The notes: generated from the sequence alone by a model not told the origin. A stretch of DNA of 64,000 nt from Anniella stebbinsi (GCA_029215795.1 JARDYH010000004.1:221829517-221893516); one strand, 5' to 3'. Positions 46,294 to 57,164 are shown, counted from the first letter of the stretch. A program made the numbers and translations.

Positions 46294-47480
46294 TTAACTG
46301 TTAAAATACTGGGAGAATAAAAAGGTCTTCACCTGGCGACGAAAAGAGTACAAAGTAGGCGCCAGGCGAACCTCTCTGGGGAGCTCATTCCACAGCCGGG
46401 GTGCCACAGCAGAGAAAGCCCTCCTCCTAGTGGCCACCTGCCTCACTTCCTTTGGCAGGGGCTGATGGAGAAGGACCCCTGTAGATGATCTTAGGGTCCG
46501 GGCAGGTACATATGGGAGGAGGCGTTCCTTTAGATAACCTGGCCCCAAGCCGTTTAGGGCTTTAAATGTTAGTACCAGCACTTTGAATTGGGCCCGGACC
46601 TGGATCGGCAGCCAGTGAAGTTGGAAAAGGACTGGCGTAATATGGTCTCGTTGGCCAGTCCCCGTTAACAGTCTGGCTGCCCTGTTTTGTACCAGCTGAA
46701 GTTTCCGGACCATTTTCAAAGGCAGCCCCACGTATAACGCATTGCAGTAATCCAAACGAGAGGTTATGAGAACATGGATAACTGTAGCTAGGCTATCTCT
46801 GTCCAGATAAGGGCGTAGTTGGTATATTAGCCGAAGCTGGTAAAAGGTGCTCTTTGCCACCGAGTTCACCTGTGCCTCAAGTGACAGTTCTGGATCCAAG
46901 AGCACCCCCAAACTACGAACCCGATCCTTTAGGGGGAGTGCAACCCCCTCCAGAACAGGGTGAACATCACCTCGCCGGACAGACAAACCACCCGCTAACA
47001 GTACCTCCATCTTGTCTGGATTGAGTCTCAGTTTGTTAGCCCTCATCCAGTCCATTACCGTGCCCAGGCACTGATTCAGAACAGCCACTGCCTCACCTGG
47101 GTTCGATGAAAAGGAGAGGTAGAGCTGGGTGTCATCCGCATATTGATGATGACATCTCAGCCCACATCTCTGGATAACCTCTCCCAGCGGTTTCATGTAT
47201 ATGTTAAACAGCATAGGGGATAAAATAGAGCCCTGTGGAACCCCATGGCTTAAATGCCACGGCACAGAGCAATAATCCCCCAGCACCACTTCTGAAAACG
47301 GCCATCCAAGTAAGAGTAGAACCACTGCAGCACAGTGCCTCCAACTCCCAGCCCAGACAACCTATCCAGAAGGATACCATGGTCGATGGTATCGAAAGCC
47401 GCTGAGAGGTCCAAGAGAACCAACAGGGTCGCACTCCCCCTGTCCCTCTCCTGGCAAAGGTCATCCCACAGGGCGACCAA
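46294..47480 (-). pseudogene. LINE reverse transcriptase core and C-terminal domain
   Basis: After the stop at 47532 the reverse transcriptase continues with [18 protein letters not shown] (motif A), then shifts frame near 47290-47325. The new frame has HGVPQGSILSPMLFNIYM (motif B) and YADDTQLYLSF (motif C, catalytic YADD intact). It then reads the thumb and connection region (LDYCNALYVGLP, QNRAARLLTGT) and the tail RAFSAVAPRLWNELPREVR to SFRRQVKTFLFSQYF. At least one frame change and one stop separate the three pieces of this polyprotein, so the copy cannot encode an intact enzyme, although most of its motifs are well preserved. Confidence 0.88.
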
Positions 47481-47531
47481 GGCAGTTTCTGTTCCAAAGC
47501 CAGGCCTGAAACCCGATTGAAATGGATCTAG

Positions 47532-48233
47532 TTAATCTGTTTCATTCAAGAGTGTCTGGAGTTGTCCTGCAACCACCCGCTCAAGCACCTTGCCCAGGAA
47601 AGGAATATTCGCCACAGGCCTATAGTTGTTAACATCTTCCAGGTCCAGGTTAGGCTTTTTCAGGAGTAGTCTGATTACCGCCTCTTTTAACGAGGCCAGC
47701 ACCACTCCCTCTCTCAAGGAGGCATTTACAACCTCCTGGACCCAGCCGGCAGTCCCATCCTTATTTGATGTAATTAGCCATGACGGGCAAGGGTCAAGCA
47801 CACAAGTGGTCGACTGGACTTGGCCAAGCACCTTGTCCACATCCTCAGGCCTCAGTAACTGAAACTCATCCAGTAAAACTGGACCAGACGGTGCTCTGAA
47901 TGCCTCTACTAGCGGAGCTGCATTAAGCGTGGTGTCCAATTCAAGACGAATCTGAGTGACTTTATCTTCAAAGTGCTGTGCAAACTTGTCACAGCGTGCT
48001 ACTGAGGGTTCCACCATCTCTCGCCCTGGCCCAGAGTGTAGCAGGCCACGAACCACCCAGAAAAGCTCTGCCGGACGACACTGTGAAGATGCAATGCTGG
48101 TGGAGAAGAACTGTCTCTTCGCCACCCTCACCGCCACAGAGTAGGCTCGATAATGAGCTCTAGCCTGTGTCCGATCAGACTCTGCACGAGTTTTCCTCCA
48201 CCTGCGTTCTGGCCGTCTCCTCTTTTGCTTCAT
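47532..48233 (-). pseudogene. LINE linker and start of reverse transcriptase
   Basis: This piece continues the same LINE polyprotein. It begins with a very basic stretch (KQKRRRPERRWRKTRAESDR) and passes through the linker typical of L2-like proteins (ARAHYRAYSVAV, FFSTSIASS). It ends with the first reverse transcriptase blocks, LLKKPNLDLEDVNNYRPVAN IPFLGKVLERVVA. It stops at TAA (47532-47534) just before the conserved block [18 protein letters not shown], which is readable immediately downstream in the same frame. That makes the TAA an inactivating mutation and not the natural end. Confidence 0.85.
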
Positions 48234-48309
48234 TGCCCTCAGCTTAGGTGTAAACCAAGGAGCTGGCCGAGCTCTGCTCAGAGGGAGAGGGCGCTTGGGT
48301 GCGATCGTG

Positions 48310-49347
48310 TCAACCGCCCAGGGTCATCTCTGCATTCCACAGAGCGACCTGGGCTTCGACAGGAGCACCGGCCATATCAGCAGGAAAATCCCCCAGAGCC
48401 CTCCAGAATCCATTGGAGTCCATTAGCCTCTGGGGGCAGACCATTTTAATAGGCCCCCCACCCTTGCAGAGGGGAAAGGATGCCGAAAGTCTAAACCTCA
48501 ATAGAAAGTGATCCGACCATGACAAGGGGGCAGATGTTAGTTCCCCCACTTTCAGATCATCATCCTCCTGTCCACCCGAGAAAAACAGGTCAAGAGTGTG
48601 CCCTTTTACATGCGTTGGGCCAATGACATGTTGAGACAGCCTCATGGTTGTCATGGCAGCCATGAAGTCCTGAGCCACTCCGGATGCAGGAGCCTCCGCA
48701 TGGAAGTTGAGATCCCCCAGGACCACCATCCTGGGGGTCTTCAACACCAGGTCCGAGACAACCTCTGTCAGCTCAGGCAGGGAGACTGTTGGGCAGCGGG
48801 GTGGGCGGTACACCAGCAGAATCCCTAATCTGTCTCGGGTACCCAACACAAAGTACAGACACTCAAGACCAGCACTCGAATGAACAGGAAGCCTAGAGAG
48901 GGAGATGGTATTTCTATAGACCACGGCAACCCCCCCTCCCCAGCCCTGAAGTCGGTGCTGGTGCTGCACCGAGTACCCAGGGGGGCAAAGCTGAGTGAGA
49001 GTAACCCCTCCCAGTTCACCCACCCAGGTTTCAGTGATACATACCAGGTCAGCCCCCTCATCCACAATCAAATTATGGATGAGGGAGATTTTATTTTGGA
49101 CCGACCTGGCATTCAGCAGCAGCAGCACCAACCCTGAGGGCAAGCTGGTGAGGCCGCCAGGAACTATCCGGTTGCGGGAAGAACCAGAAAAGGGGATAGT
49201 TGTAAGGCAACTACCCCCTCTTCTCCTCATCTGGCCTGTTTCTCCCCCAACACCATACCTCCCCCTACCCGTGACCACAGTTATGCGGGCACCCCCTTGC
49301 CCCCTTGAGCTTCCTAGGCACATATTCAAAATATACAAATTAAACAA
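48310..49347 (-). pseudogene. LINE endonuclease domain (AP endonuclease type)
   Basis: This open stretch encodes the N-terminal endonuclease that would nick target DNA. Landmarks in order are LLLLNARSVQNK, then ADLVCITETW with the catalytic Glu, GGVAVVYR, YRPPR, GDLNFHAE with the Asp and Asn of the active site, and WSDHFLLRF with the final Asp-His pair. The expected motifs are all present. The first roughly 75 residues before LLLLNARSV match nothing I recognise and may be the spacer after a lost or absent ORF1. The frame ends at 48310, and the polyprotein continues in another frame from 48233, so a frame change separates it from the reverse transcriptase. It is part of the L2-like element and not a host gene. 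Confidence 0.85.
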
Positions 49348-49615
49348 TAGTATAAAACTTCAACTTGCTGCTGGTTGTTAATGGTTTCAACAGGCACAGG
49401 CAGTAGGATGACTCCTCTGTGCGACGCACTCAGCGTGTCGCCGAGGTGCGCCACTGAGGTGCTGCCTCTGGCACGCTTCCCTTAAATAGGTACCTGTAAA
49501 GGGGAGGAGTAGCTGGTTAGCCAATTGTAATGCCCATCAGGTGAGGGGGCAGCAGCAGAAAGCAAGCCTCTGCAGCGATAGATTCCCCCCCCCCCCCACT
49601 CCACTCCAACCCCTG

Positions 49616-49883
49616 GCAGAGAAAAGGAATTTCAGCCAGTGTCATTTGTATGCAATTAGTTCCTGATGAAATCCCCTCTTCATCACACCAGTTAAAGGTG
49701 CAGGGGCCCTGCCTTCTTTTGTATATGGTCACTCTAGTATAGTGCCTGCACCTTTTAACTGTGGTGATGAAGAGGGAATTTCTCCAGGTGCTGCATGCAT
49801 ACAAATGACACTGGCTGAAATTCCCTTTTCTCTACAACTGTTAAAGTTACATGAACCCTGTCCTCCTTTTCATATGGTCAGCC
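49616..49883 (+). repeat. right part of the same fold-back element
   Basis: It resumes at agagaaaaggaatttcagcc, passes through the central ggtcactctagtatagtg, and ends in the right inverted repeat catatggtcagcc, followed by TA at 49884-49885. With the left part it makes a long-form copy with TA on both sides. A few bases at the LINE junction appear to be missing. Confidence 0.85.
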
Positions 49884-50384
49884 TATATTAACTCCCCTCC
49901 AATTGTATCTTTAAAAGTGACCCTCTTGAAAATGGTAACTGGATGTAATACGAACATATTAAAGTATATCTGCATAATATGTTATAACTGAATTCATGAT
50001 CCTCTATTAGATGTGTTCAGTTAAAGTGTTTCGATGTTAAAGAACCAATTGGGGCACAAATACATGATTTTTGAGATCAGACGTTCAGAATGTGACACCT
50101 TACACCAGTGGAGGTTGGCTGCGCCAATGCCAGTGGGGCAGTGAATCCGCTCCAGATTTCAGTCAGAACTACTCAGAAGTCTAACAGAGTTATCCAAGGA
50201 TTCACTGCCTCACTATAGGAGCAACCAGCCTCCGTCCATTACTGGGCAAATTAGGGACATATAAACCCCAACTGTGCTGACATCTACTAGTATCTCACTT
50301 CTGGCCATCTGGACTGCAGCATGGAGAATGGATTGGCTCCCAGGGGTGCAGAGGAAAAAAAAGCCATGGAACCTTAAAGACTTA

Positions 50385-50476
50385 ACAGGGCAATCCTGTG
50401 CATGTTTACTCAGAAATATATCCCATTGTATTCAGTGTGGTTTACTCCCATGTAAGCGTGCATAGCATTTCAGCCT
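50385..50476. repeat. short fold-back repeat (gggcaatcctgtgcatgttt type)
   Basis: gggcaatcctgtgcatgttt at the left pairs roughly with taagcgtgcatagcatttca at the right, with gtttactcagaaatat and gtggtttactcccatg inside. This is a common reptile repeat of the non-autonomous DNA type. Confidence 0.55.
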
Positions 50477-51066
50477 AACAGATTTGTGACATAACCTACC
50501 CTAGGCTGGAACATGTCTTGAGGACCAGAAAAGAAAGCTTATGCCATTAAAAATGGTAAGTCTTTAAGGTATTTTTGTATTTTTGTTGGTTCTCCCACTT
50601 AAAAACATGGTTACCGTTTAAGAAAACAGAAGCTGTTCATGGATTAGGCATTGGTAAAGCTTCTTTGTTGCACAAATTTAAATAGTACATACTTGGTCCT
50701 GTAAAACATAGTCTGTTCTATTTGTAACTTTTTCATTCTATGGGAGCAGCTATGGGGCTTTCATACTCCCAATGAGACGACGGCACCTAGCTGATGGGCA
50801 AGATCGAATAGAATAGATAGAATGCTATCGTTTGGAGGGCTGTGATATATCTTGCAACCAAGGGCTCATTGCCAGAGGCTGGTTTCCATATCTCCTCAGG
50901 CATGACAACCGGTTGTGTGGGTAGGCTACCCAGTCTAAGGGCAAAAATCCCACAAACCATGTCTGAATTCTACCTTAGTTTCCTGGATTATCAATGAGGA
51001 TGTTGCAGGGATGATCTGCTTGCAAAGGCCAATTGTCCTTCTCTCCTTTATTATTTATAATATAAT

Positions 51067-51090
51067 ATGTGTGTGTGTGTGTGTGTGTGC
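51067..51090. repeat. (GT)12 microsatellite
   Basis: Uninterrupted GT, 310 bp before the candidate cassette exon's acceptor. Confidence 0.95.
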
Positions 51091-51401
51091 AAATATAGAA
51101 ATTCAAAAGTATTTGCAAATTTGAAAGCTGCAAAAGGCCATTTTTCATAAGTACATGCCTACAGGGAACGGGCAACATTTGGCACCTGAATTGTCTCTTA
51201 TTGATGTGTGGACGTGTGTTGTCCTCTGTGGTGTGTTAACACGAGCGTCCGAATGTCTTTCTGTCCTAACTTTCTTGCTTATGCAATTGCTTTAGCTCTT
51301 CTTTTCCTCCTTAACTCTGCTGTCTTCCGCCTCCTCCTCTTCCTCCTCCCTGTTGCTGCTGCTCTTGACTTCTGCTCCACCTTCTGCTTGCAACGCTAAA
51401 G

Positions 51402-51497
51402 CCCGCAGCCCGCTTGAGAGTTCTGTGCCCTGTCTAGCAACCCGCACAATGGATGATGAAATCCGGCTACAGCGCAGCCCCAGCGTGGGATGGCTAA
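51402..51497 (+). CDS. candidate 96-nt in-frame cassette exon (or alternative first exon) of SLC4A4
   Basis: I do not recognise this peptide, but the stretch looks like an exon. From about 51297 the DNA is pyrimidine-rich and has no AG for about 100 nt until the AG at 51400-51401. A branch-point-like TTGAC has its A 33 nt before that AG. The segment then runs 96 nt without a stop to CTAA|gtaagt. Both ends are phase 1, as needed between the exons at 38488 and 55224. The product would add 32 residues, including LATRTMDDEIRLQRSPSVGW. RSPSVG resembles a 14-3-3 target of the RSxSxP type but lacks the Pro. The segment is richer in CpG than its surroundings. The weak points are the AAG acceptor, no recognised homologue, and no transcript evidence. 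The ATG at 51449 (acaATGG, strong context) would instead suit an alternative first exon. Confidence 0.4.
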
Positions 51498-51806
51498 GTA
51501 AGTGGAGGGTGGGGGGTGGAGGGTGGGAGCGGATTTTCCAGGGATCAGTGGGCTTGAAGGGTGGGGGTGCATGTGTGCGCATGTGTGCCCGTTGGGATGG
51601 GCGTTATTCTAGTGATCAAGATCATGTAAAGAAGAAGAGAGAAATAAAAATTCCCAAATTCAACTTTGAACGTGGAAACCACCCCAGTTTTTATCAGGAA
51701 CTCTGGGGCTTGAAACAGAAGCCACAGAGTCTGAAGCTAAGACTAAGTACCTAAAAGGTGGTCACAGGGTCGCAACCTTGTCTCTGTCATCCAAGACTGT
51801 AGGACA

Positions 51807-52066
51807 TGAACAAAAACGCTTCAGTTACAGGAAGGCAGATTTCAGCTGAACATCAGGAAAAACTTCCTGAAGCTCAAGAGTGGTCAGACAATGGAACCAG
51901 CTGCCTGTGAAGGTGGTGGGATCTCCGTCACTATTGGCGTTCAAGGCAGAGACTGAGCAGCCGTCTGTCAAGGATGCTTTAAACTGGATTCCTGCACTGA
52001 GCAGGGAATTGGACTTAATGGCCTAAATGGCCCCTTCCAACTCTTACGATCCTATTACTCTAAGCC
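51807..52066 (+). mobile_element. CR1 LINE, 3' end
   Basis: The stretch gaacatcaggaaaaacttcc, then gacaatggaaccagctgcct, gcactgagcagggaattgga and ggccccttccaactcttacg is the typical 3' end of amniote CR1 elements, ending in the short direct repeat gatcctattactct. Strongly 5'-truncated. It lies 310 bp downstream of the candidate cassette exon. Confidence 0.9.
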
Positions 52067-52984
52067 TAGTGAGTGACTGCAGGCTGTGTGGATTCAGGCC
52101 TCAAATTGCAGAGTGGAACAGGCATGTACAATATCAGTCGCTTTAATTGACAGGCGGTATAAATACCCAAAGCTTTGCCTCGTCAAAAGAACACGGGTTT
52201 CTGGCTGCTACCTTCCAGTCTCTAGCCCACAGCTTCCCCATTTTCCAGCTCAAGCCATTCACCTTAAGGATCCAGAAGTTGAGTTCAGGTATGGTTTCCC
52301 TGAGCCCTAAACAATTTCAGTATAGGTTGGGTGGAAAGTTGGGAAGTCAGGATTGCTTTCTTTTCCATGCTGCTGCTGAACTGAATTCACCAGCCTTGCT
52401 TGCATATCAGTTATCTTCTGGTGGCGGTGGCTAATCACGTGTGTGGAACGTATCGCAACTCTCATCTGTCCCCACGGCAACCCTGTGTAGGGTGATATCT
52501 CATGATTTGTTAAGTCTACCCATTCACATGTGAATGGGGATTTGGACCAGAGTGTTCCATGAACATGGAATCCTGAACATGGAGCACTGGGGTGTTCCAA
52601 CTGAACATGGAGTCATTGTAACTGGCTTTACTTGCTTATGTCGTTTACATACTCTTTATGTGATTCAGAGGTGAGCTGAAAGTGTGGGGCATTCCTCACC
52701 CCAGATTATGGCAGAGCCTTGACTAGCCAATTCAGGGTGATTTGATTTACTCTTCTGGTAATCCTAAAATTGTAGCTTAATTGCCATGCTGCTGCTTGCA
52801 CCATTTTCAGGGCGAGCAAATATTTCTTTCTGACTTTTTTTTGTTTTAGGTATAACTCAGAGGTCAAGTTGGTCCTTCCTTTTTGTGCAAGTTCTTTGAC
52901 CAGCCCCTCTTAGCGGGGCCTCTGGGAACAACACTTCTAGCTAATGGGATTACATAGAAGCAGTCACTAAATTGCTGTGGTGGG

Positions 52985-53130
52985 GTAGATCTACGTTCCT
53001 GCTTTATAGGGGTATTGCACTGATAACTGTTGGGGCACAATCCACATTCTATATACCGCTTTCATAGTGTTATATCCTGCTTTTTATTCCACATCCGTAA
53101 TGATTAGACACAAGGTGTAGATCTGGACAT
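52985..53130. repeat. degenerate copy of the 26722 fold-back family
   Basis: gtagatctacgttcctgctt at the left and ggtgtagatctggacatagt at the right match the ends of the 26722 element, with tataccgctttcatagtgtt inside. Confidence 0.55.
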
Positions 53131-53261
53131 AGTCAGAGCTAAGAGTTGGCTTATGAGCCAGCCGTACCATTCTTGCCCATTGACATCTTGTAAGGTCCGT
53201 GAAGTCTCCCAGGTAGCCAGGCTTTAGGGTGAATGGCACCCATCGCAAAACCCACATTTTT

Positions 53262-53348
53262 AAGGGCACAATCCTATGCATGGTTAGACAGAAAAAAGTC
53301 CTACATCTCCCAACGTGCCGGGAGTTGTAGGACTTTGTTCTTGGTAAG
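53262..53348. repeat. fold-back repeat, partial
   Basis: gggcacaatcctatgcatgg, then aaaagtcctacatctcccaa paired with gggagttgtaggactttgtt. A second copy lies at 56385-56490. Confidence 0.5.
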
Positions 53349-54015
53349 CGAATCTGGATTGGTCTCCATACGAATGGCAGAATTAATATAGATTGGAAGA
53401 TTTCATTAATGAAGGACAAAAGGTTTCTTCTCTCTCCCAGTTGCCATCCAGTGGTTCAGAATATGCCACATTCTGTAGCGTTAAGTCAGGTTGTTCTTAA
53501 TTTGGACAGTTCCTCTAGAGATCTAGAGCATTTCCAGGAGCAGGAAAGTAATCATGCTTCTTACAGTCACCTTGTCCACTATCTGACATGACGGGCGGAT
53601 TGACAGGGGTCGGGGGAGATCTGTTTGTATGTCAGGTCATCATTCAGGTATTCTTTACAAGCTACGATTTCCTGGCTGGCTAAGTCAAGTCAAAGCTCAC
53701 AGTGTTGCCTTCTTGCTGCCTCTCCGCCCCCCCGGAAAACCAGTCAAGTCAACCTTGAATTTATATGCAGCCCTGCTGGATCAAAACAACGGTCTATGTA
53801 GTCCTACATCCAATGATCTACAGTGGCCTATGAAATATCTCCGGGAAGTCCAGAAGCAGGAAATGAAGGCAATGGCGCTGTTCCCAGTAGTTTGTGGAGG
53901 ATTACTGAGTGATCTTGGAAAGTGCCATATAAACGTATTCTGTATTTGCTCCGTGAAGGTACTTGTATTAGCGGATAGGGGTCATCTCCTACCTGTTGTG
54001 ATTTCCAACACCCCT

Positions 54016-54569
54016 TGCTTTATAGGGAGACAATAACAAAGTCAGCCATGTAATCCACAGAAATTTTTTCAGGCAATAAACACCTTCTCCCAGCTGAAGG
54101 GACTCTAATTCTCTTGGAGCTTTTCTGTACGCAAGATTATGCAAAGTAAGCGAGACAATTGTCCTTTCAAGAAAAAAAAAGGGAAAGCCCTTTTCCCAGC
54201 ATTCTTTAACTTCAGGGAGGCTGGTTTTCATGAAGCCTTAGACGAGAAACTAGCCGGGCCGACCATCTCCCCCCTTCCTTTGTCTCAGCCTGCTTTAGTC
54301 TCCGACGGGTCCTCCGATCCACCAGGCTTCCCGTCTCCTCCCCCTCGGAAGAAACCTGATTCCCAGCTTGTGGGTTGTTTACCCCCTCAGAGATAAGGGC
54401 TGGCGAAAGTTCATTCCCAGCTGGTGAAGAGCCTGCGAGAGCCACCTCTCCCACTCCCCATACAGGCTGGTACGTTTCTGGCACCGTCTCTTCTGCATCA
54501 GAATCTGACTTTGATTGATTGCCTGAGAACCCTTCTCCCCGCCCAGGGGAAACAGGTTTAATCACAACA
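54016..54569 (-). mobile_element. solo LTR, second copy (554 bp)
   Basis: Shares with 7171-7723, in the same order on the plus strand, agacaataa, gaagcctta, ggtgaagagcctg, gcatcagaatctgact, gattgcctgagaac and ggggaaacagg. On the minus strand it begins TGTTGTGATT. The copies are clearly diverged, so both are old insertions. Confidence 0.6.
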
Positions 54570-54619
54570 CTACCTTAAATTAATTTAGCTATTACATTAA
54601 TATTTTATATTCTATTTTT

Positions 54620-55105
54620 GTCTAATTAATATTATTATTATTATTATTATTAATTATCTTTTCTATACCACCCCATAGCCAAAGCTCTCTGGGTGGTTTA
54701 CAAAAGATTAACACATTAAACATTAAAAATCAATATACAAAATTTAAAAACATAAAAACAGACAATGTACAAAGGCAATATCCTTTAAAAACAACTTTGA
54801 ACTCTCAGCCAGACCTAAAGACAGATCTGGGGTCAATTAAAACCCAACATATGCTGTTAAATGCGTGAGAGAAGAGAAAGTCTCGACTTGGCGGGCCTCA
54901 TTGGGAAGATCATTTCACAATTGGGGAGCCACCACTGAGAAGGCCCTTTCCCTTGTTGCCATCCGCTGAGTTTCCCTTGAAGTAGGCACCTGGAGGGGGA
55001 CCTTAGATGTTGAGTGTAGTGTATGGGTAGGTTCATGTCGAGAGAGGCGTTCCTTCAGGTGTTGTGGTCCCAAGCTGTGTAAGGCTTTATATTAGGCTTT
55101 CAAAC
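54620..55105 (-). mobile_element. L2-type LINE 3' end, about 480 bp
   Basis: (TTA)n, tataccaccccatagccaaa, an A-rich tail, then a degenerate coding end (ggcaccaccactgagaaggc-like stretch near 54925) and gaggcgttccttcaggtgtt, which matches gaggcgttcctttagataac of the LINE at 46520. It ends about 120 bp before the fourth SLC4A4 exon. Confidence 0.72.
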
Positions 55106-55223
55106 TCCATCCACATAAACGAGCAAACTGCCTTGGTCAAGTACTGCTGTAGCCTGAGTCTCTGTGTCCTCTTCACTACTTTGCAAATGATGCGTTAACG
55201 ACATCTTGATCTTGTACTTACAG

Positions 55224-55300
55224 GCAGCCCAGCCATGACGCATAGAAACTTGACTTCCTCCAGTTTGAATGACATCTCCGACAAGCCTGACAAAGAGCAG
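55224..55300 (+). CDS. SLC4A4: SLC4A4 fourth coding exon of the A isoform
   Basis: This 77-nt exon encodes residues 201-226: it completes the Gly codon and reads [25 protein letters not shown]. The acceptor is cttgtacttacag|gc and the donor is CAG|gtgagt. It enters in phase 1 and leaves in phase 0. This Ser/Thr-rich linker joins the conserved N-terminal core to the [17 protein letters not shown] block; PDKEQ is PEKDQ in human NBCe1. A composite (TC)n(AC)n tract lies about 370 bp downstream in the next intron. If the 27-nt alternative donor of the previous exon is used, the join gives a Ser directly before SPAM and stays in frame. The candidate cassette at 51402-51497 would insert just before this exon. 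Confidence 0.96.
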
Positions 55301-55670
55301 GTGAGTTTGGAGTTCCTGATCCGCATCCCCCCCTTGTGATGATGTTCCAGCGGAACATGTGATGATGCTTAAGGGGAGATGTGAGCTTGAGAATGAGGGG
55401 AAGCCATGAGCGGTTGGCTAGCTGCCACTTTTAAGAACTGGTCATTTTAAGAAGCCGTTGTGTTATTGCCAGTGATGAGACGGTGGTTTCCGGCTTGGCA
55501 GATTAGCACTGTGTCTAAGAGATCCGTCACCTGTTTCTGTTGCCAATTCATAATTTCTGCATGATTCCTTTATCCTGTCCATGAACCAAAACAAGCCCGT
55601 CCAAACTTTTTCTTGTTAGAGAACTCTAAATTCAGACAAGGTTTGCTTTTCACATAAATTTGGTGTCACG

Positions 55671-55673
<3 letters not shown>

Positions 55674-55752
<79 letters not shown>
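55674..55752. repeat. composite microsatellite (TC)20(AC)20
   Basis: About 40 bp of TC pass directly into about 39 bp of AC, 370 bp after the donor of the fourth SLC4A4 exon. Confidence 0.95.
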
Positions 55753-55754
<2 letters not shown>

Positions 55755-56384
55755 TGTCACCTTACCTGCATTTAAGATTCATAACTCCCAGTCACTTTTA
55801 AAATGCACCCCGATCTGAAACAAGGTGCATGAACGAAGCTTAAATGAAGACAAAAAGGATTCATCAACTGATTTAAAAATCTGAGTGGGCTGAATTTAAA
55901 TTGCTGGTTTAAATCTCCCAAATTGCTGGTTTAAATCTCCCAAATCAAATCAATCTACTCTTTCCATTATGTTTTCCACTTATGGGTTGAGCCGCTTTGC
56001 TCACATTGAGGAAAGAGGTTGTGTTTCTACTGCATTTCGTGGCCCAGTGATTCTAGTGGAAAGTGGCTGCACGTTTGTGGCATCAAAAGAGTGGACTCAA
56101 GTTATATAATATAATAAAGCAAGAACGTTACTGTCAGCAGTGTAGTAAGTCAGTAACCAGGATTCAAGTTAATCTGTGTCCTAGTAGGGCCTTTTTAAGC
56201 CAAGAAAAGAAAAAAAGGACACAGGAGTCTGAAGTTGCTGAATAATGTCTTCATGTGCCCCCCCACTCCCCAGCCCTCCTCCTCCCCTAGTTTTTTCTTT
56301 GCACTTTCAATCAGGAATTGTTACCTTAAGTTGGATAGAATGTACTTTGCTCTTCTGAGTAATTTTTTGAACGTAGACACTAAG

Positions 56385-56490
56385 GGTGCAGTGCTGTTCA
56401 TGTTTAGACAGAAATAGTCCTGCAATTCCTAGCTGGGAATTGCTGGAAGTTGTAGGACTTTTTCCTGTCCAAACATGCATGAGATTGCAT
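56385..56490. repeat. fold-back repeat, second copy of the 53262 family
   Basis: gtttagacagaaatagtcct pairs with aggactttttcctgtccaaac, and tgcatgagattgcat mirrors the left end. Confidence 0.55.
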
Positions 56491-57164
56491 ATGTCAGTGG
56501 GCCTCAACAGTTGTCAGTGCACTTCAATACCACCATAAAGCAGTAGTGTGGCTCCTGCCTCTTATAGACCTCCATCACACCTAATCCCCCTCCCCCAACC
56601 CGGTTTGCCTCCACGTTTTTTTTATCTCTGAGGCAGAAGCGTGTCAAGCTTATGATCCCTTTCACTTGAAGAGCTGCTCTTTCGCTCCTTTGCTCTTCCA
56701 CTCCACTCCGCCCCTCCCCTTCTCTTTCTCCCTCCAGTCAGGTCCTGGCAGATGAGTCCTTCAACCAGACTGCCTTTCTCCTGGGTAAAAATGGAACGAC
56801 CCTTTAGTTTGGCTCTTTGGGGGCATCGAGGGAGTACAATCCTGTCTCTGCAGAGATTCGGGCATTGTATGATTTAAAGAAACGCTTTTGAGCCTGGGAT
56901 GCAAGGTTTGGGTTTTCTATTGAGGCTTGGAGCCGGCTGCTGGGAGAGATGGCTTTTCCCTGCCAGGACCTGATGCAATCCATTCAAGCCCCCGGTTCCT
57001 TTAAAACTACATGGAGGCTTAGGGCACATTAAATGCCCTAATGGAAAATAATCCAGGCTTTTAGCGTTCTAGGAAAGGCTGGGGAAGAGGCGGGGTGTCA
57101 GCAGGACAGGCACGGCGTCATATGAGCACCGTGCTGCAAAACCGCACACCAGGCATGGCGAGGG

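Larger units (their letters stand above)
46090..49615 (-). mobile_element. L2-clade LINE, nearly full length, inactive
   Basis: This 3.5-kb minus-strand non-LTR retrotransposon has an AP-type endonuclease, a reverse transcriptase and the C-terminal tail typical of L2-like elements (RAFSAVAPRLWNELP). Its 3' end (46090-46290) is an A/T-rich tail with ttgcatttgggcggttcac, like the other L2 tails in this window. The 5' part (49350-49615) is noncoding, GC-rich, with a TATTTAAGG box and a 13-base C-run on the plus strand; it may hold the internal promoter. No ORF1 is evident. It interrupts a TA-flanked fold-back element whose halves lie on either side. The L2 rather than CR1 assignment is from the tail motif and is moderately sure. 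Confidence 0.9.
38668..51296. other. large intron between the third and fourth exons (left part)
   Basis: Besides the LINE and the DNA elements listed, there are C/G-runs near 39400, 40822, 41240 and 41563. The stretches 38670-39970, 42915-43465, 45080-46035 and 49890-51290 otherwise show no gene or named repeat that I can support. Confidence 0.5.
52067..54015. other. intron DNA before the second solo LTR
   Basis: Contains two short fold-back relics listed above. A 135-codon open frame at 53629-54036 has no recognisable domain and is probably chance. Confidence 0.45.

Noticed and set aside
48153..49381. several plus-strand frames opposite the LINE
   Set aside because: They are antisense shadows of the endonuclease and reverse transcriptase.
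51292..51582. 96-codon minus-strand frame opposite the candidate cassette
   Set aside because: It is made of low-complexity Glu/Pro-rich translation of the pyrimidine tract and G-rich DNA.
55222..55227. tandem acceptor cagGCAG at the fourth exon
   Set aside because: The second AG is 4 nt downstream, so its use would shift the frame; not a NAGNAG site.
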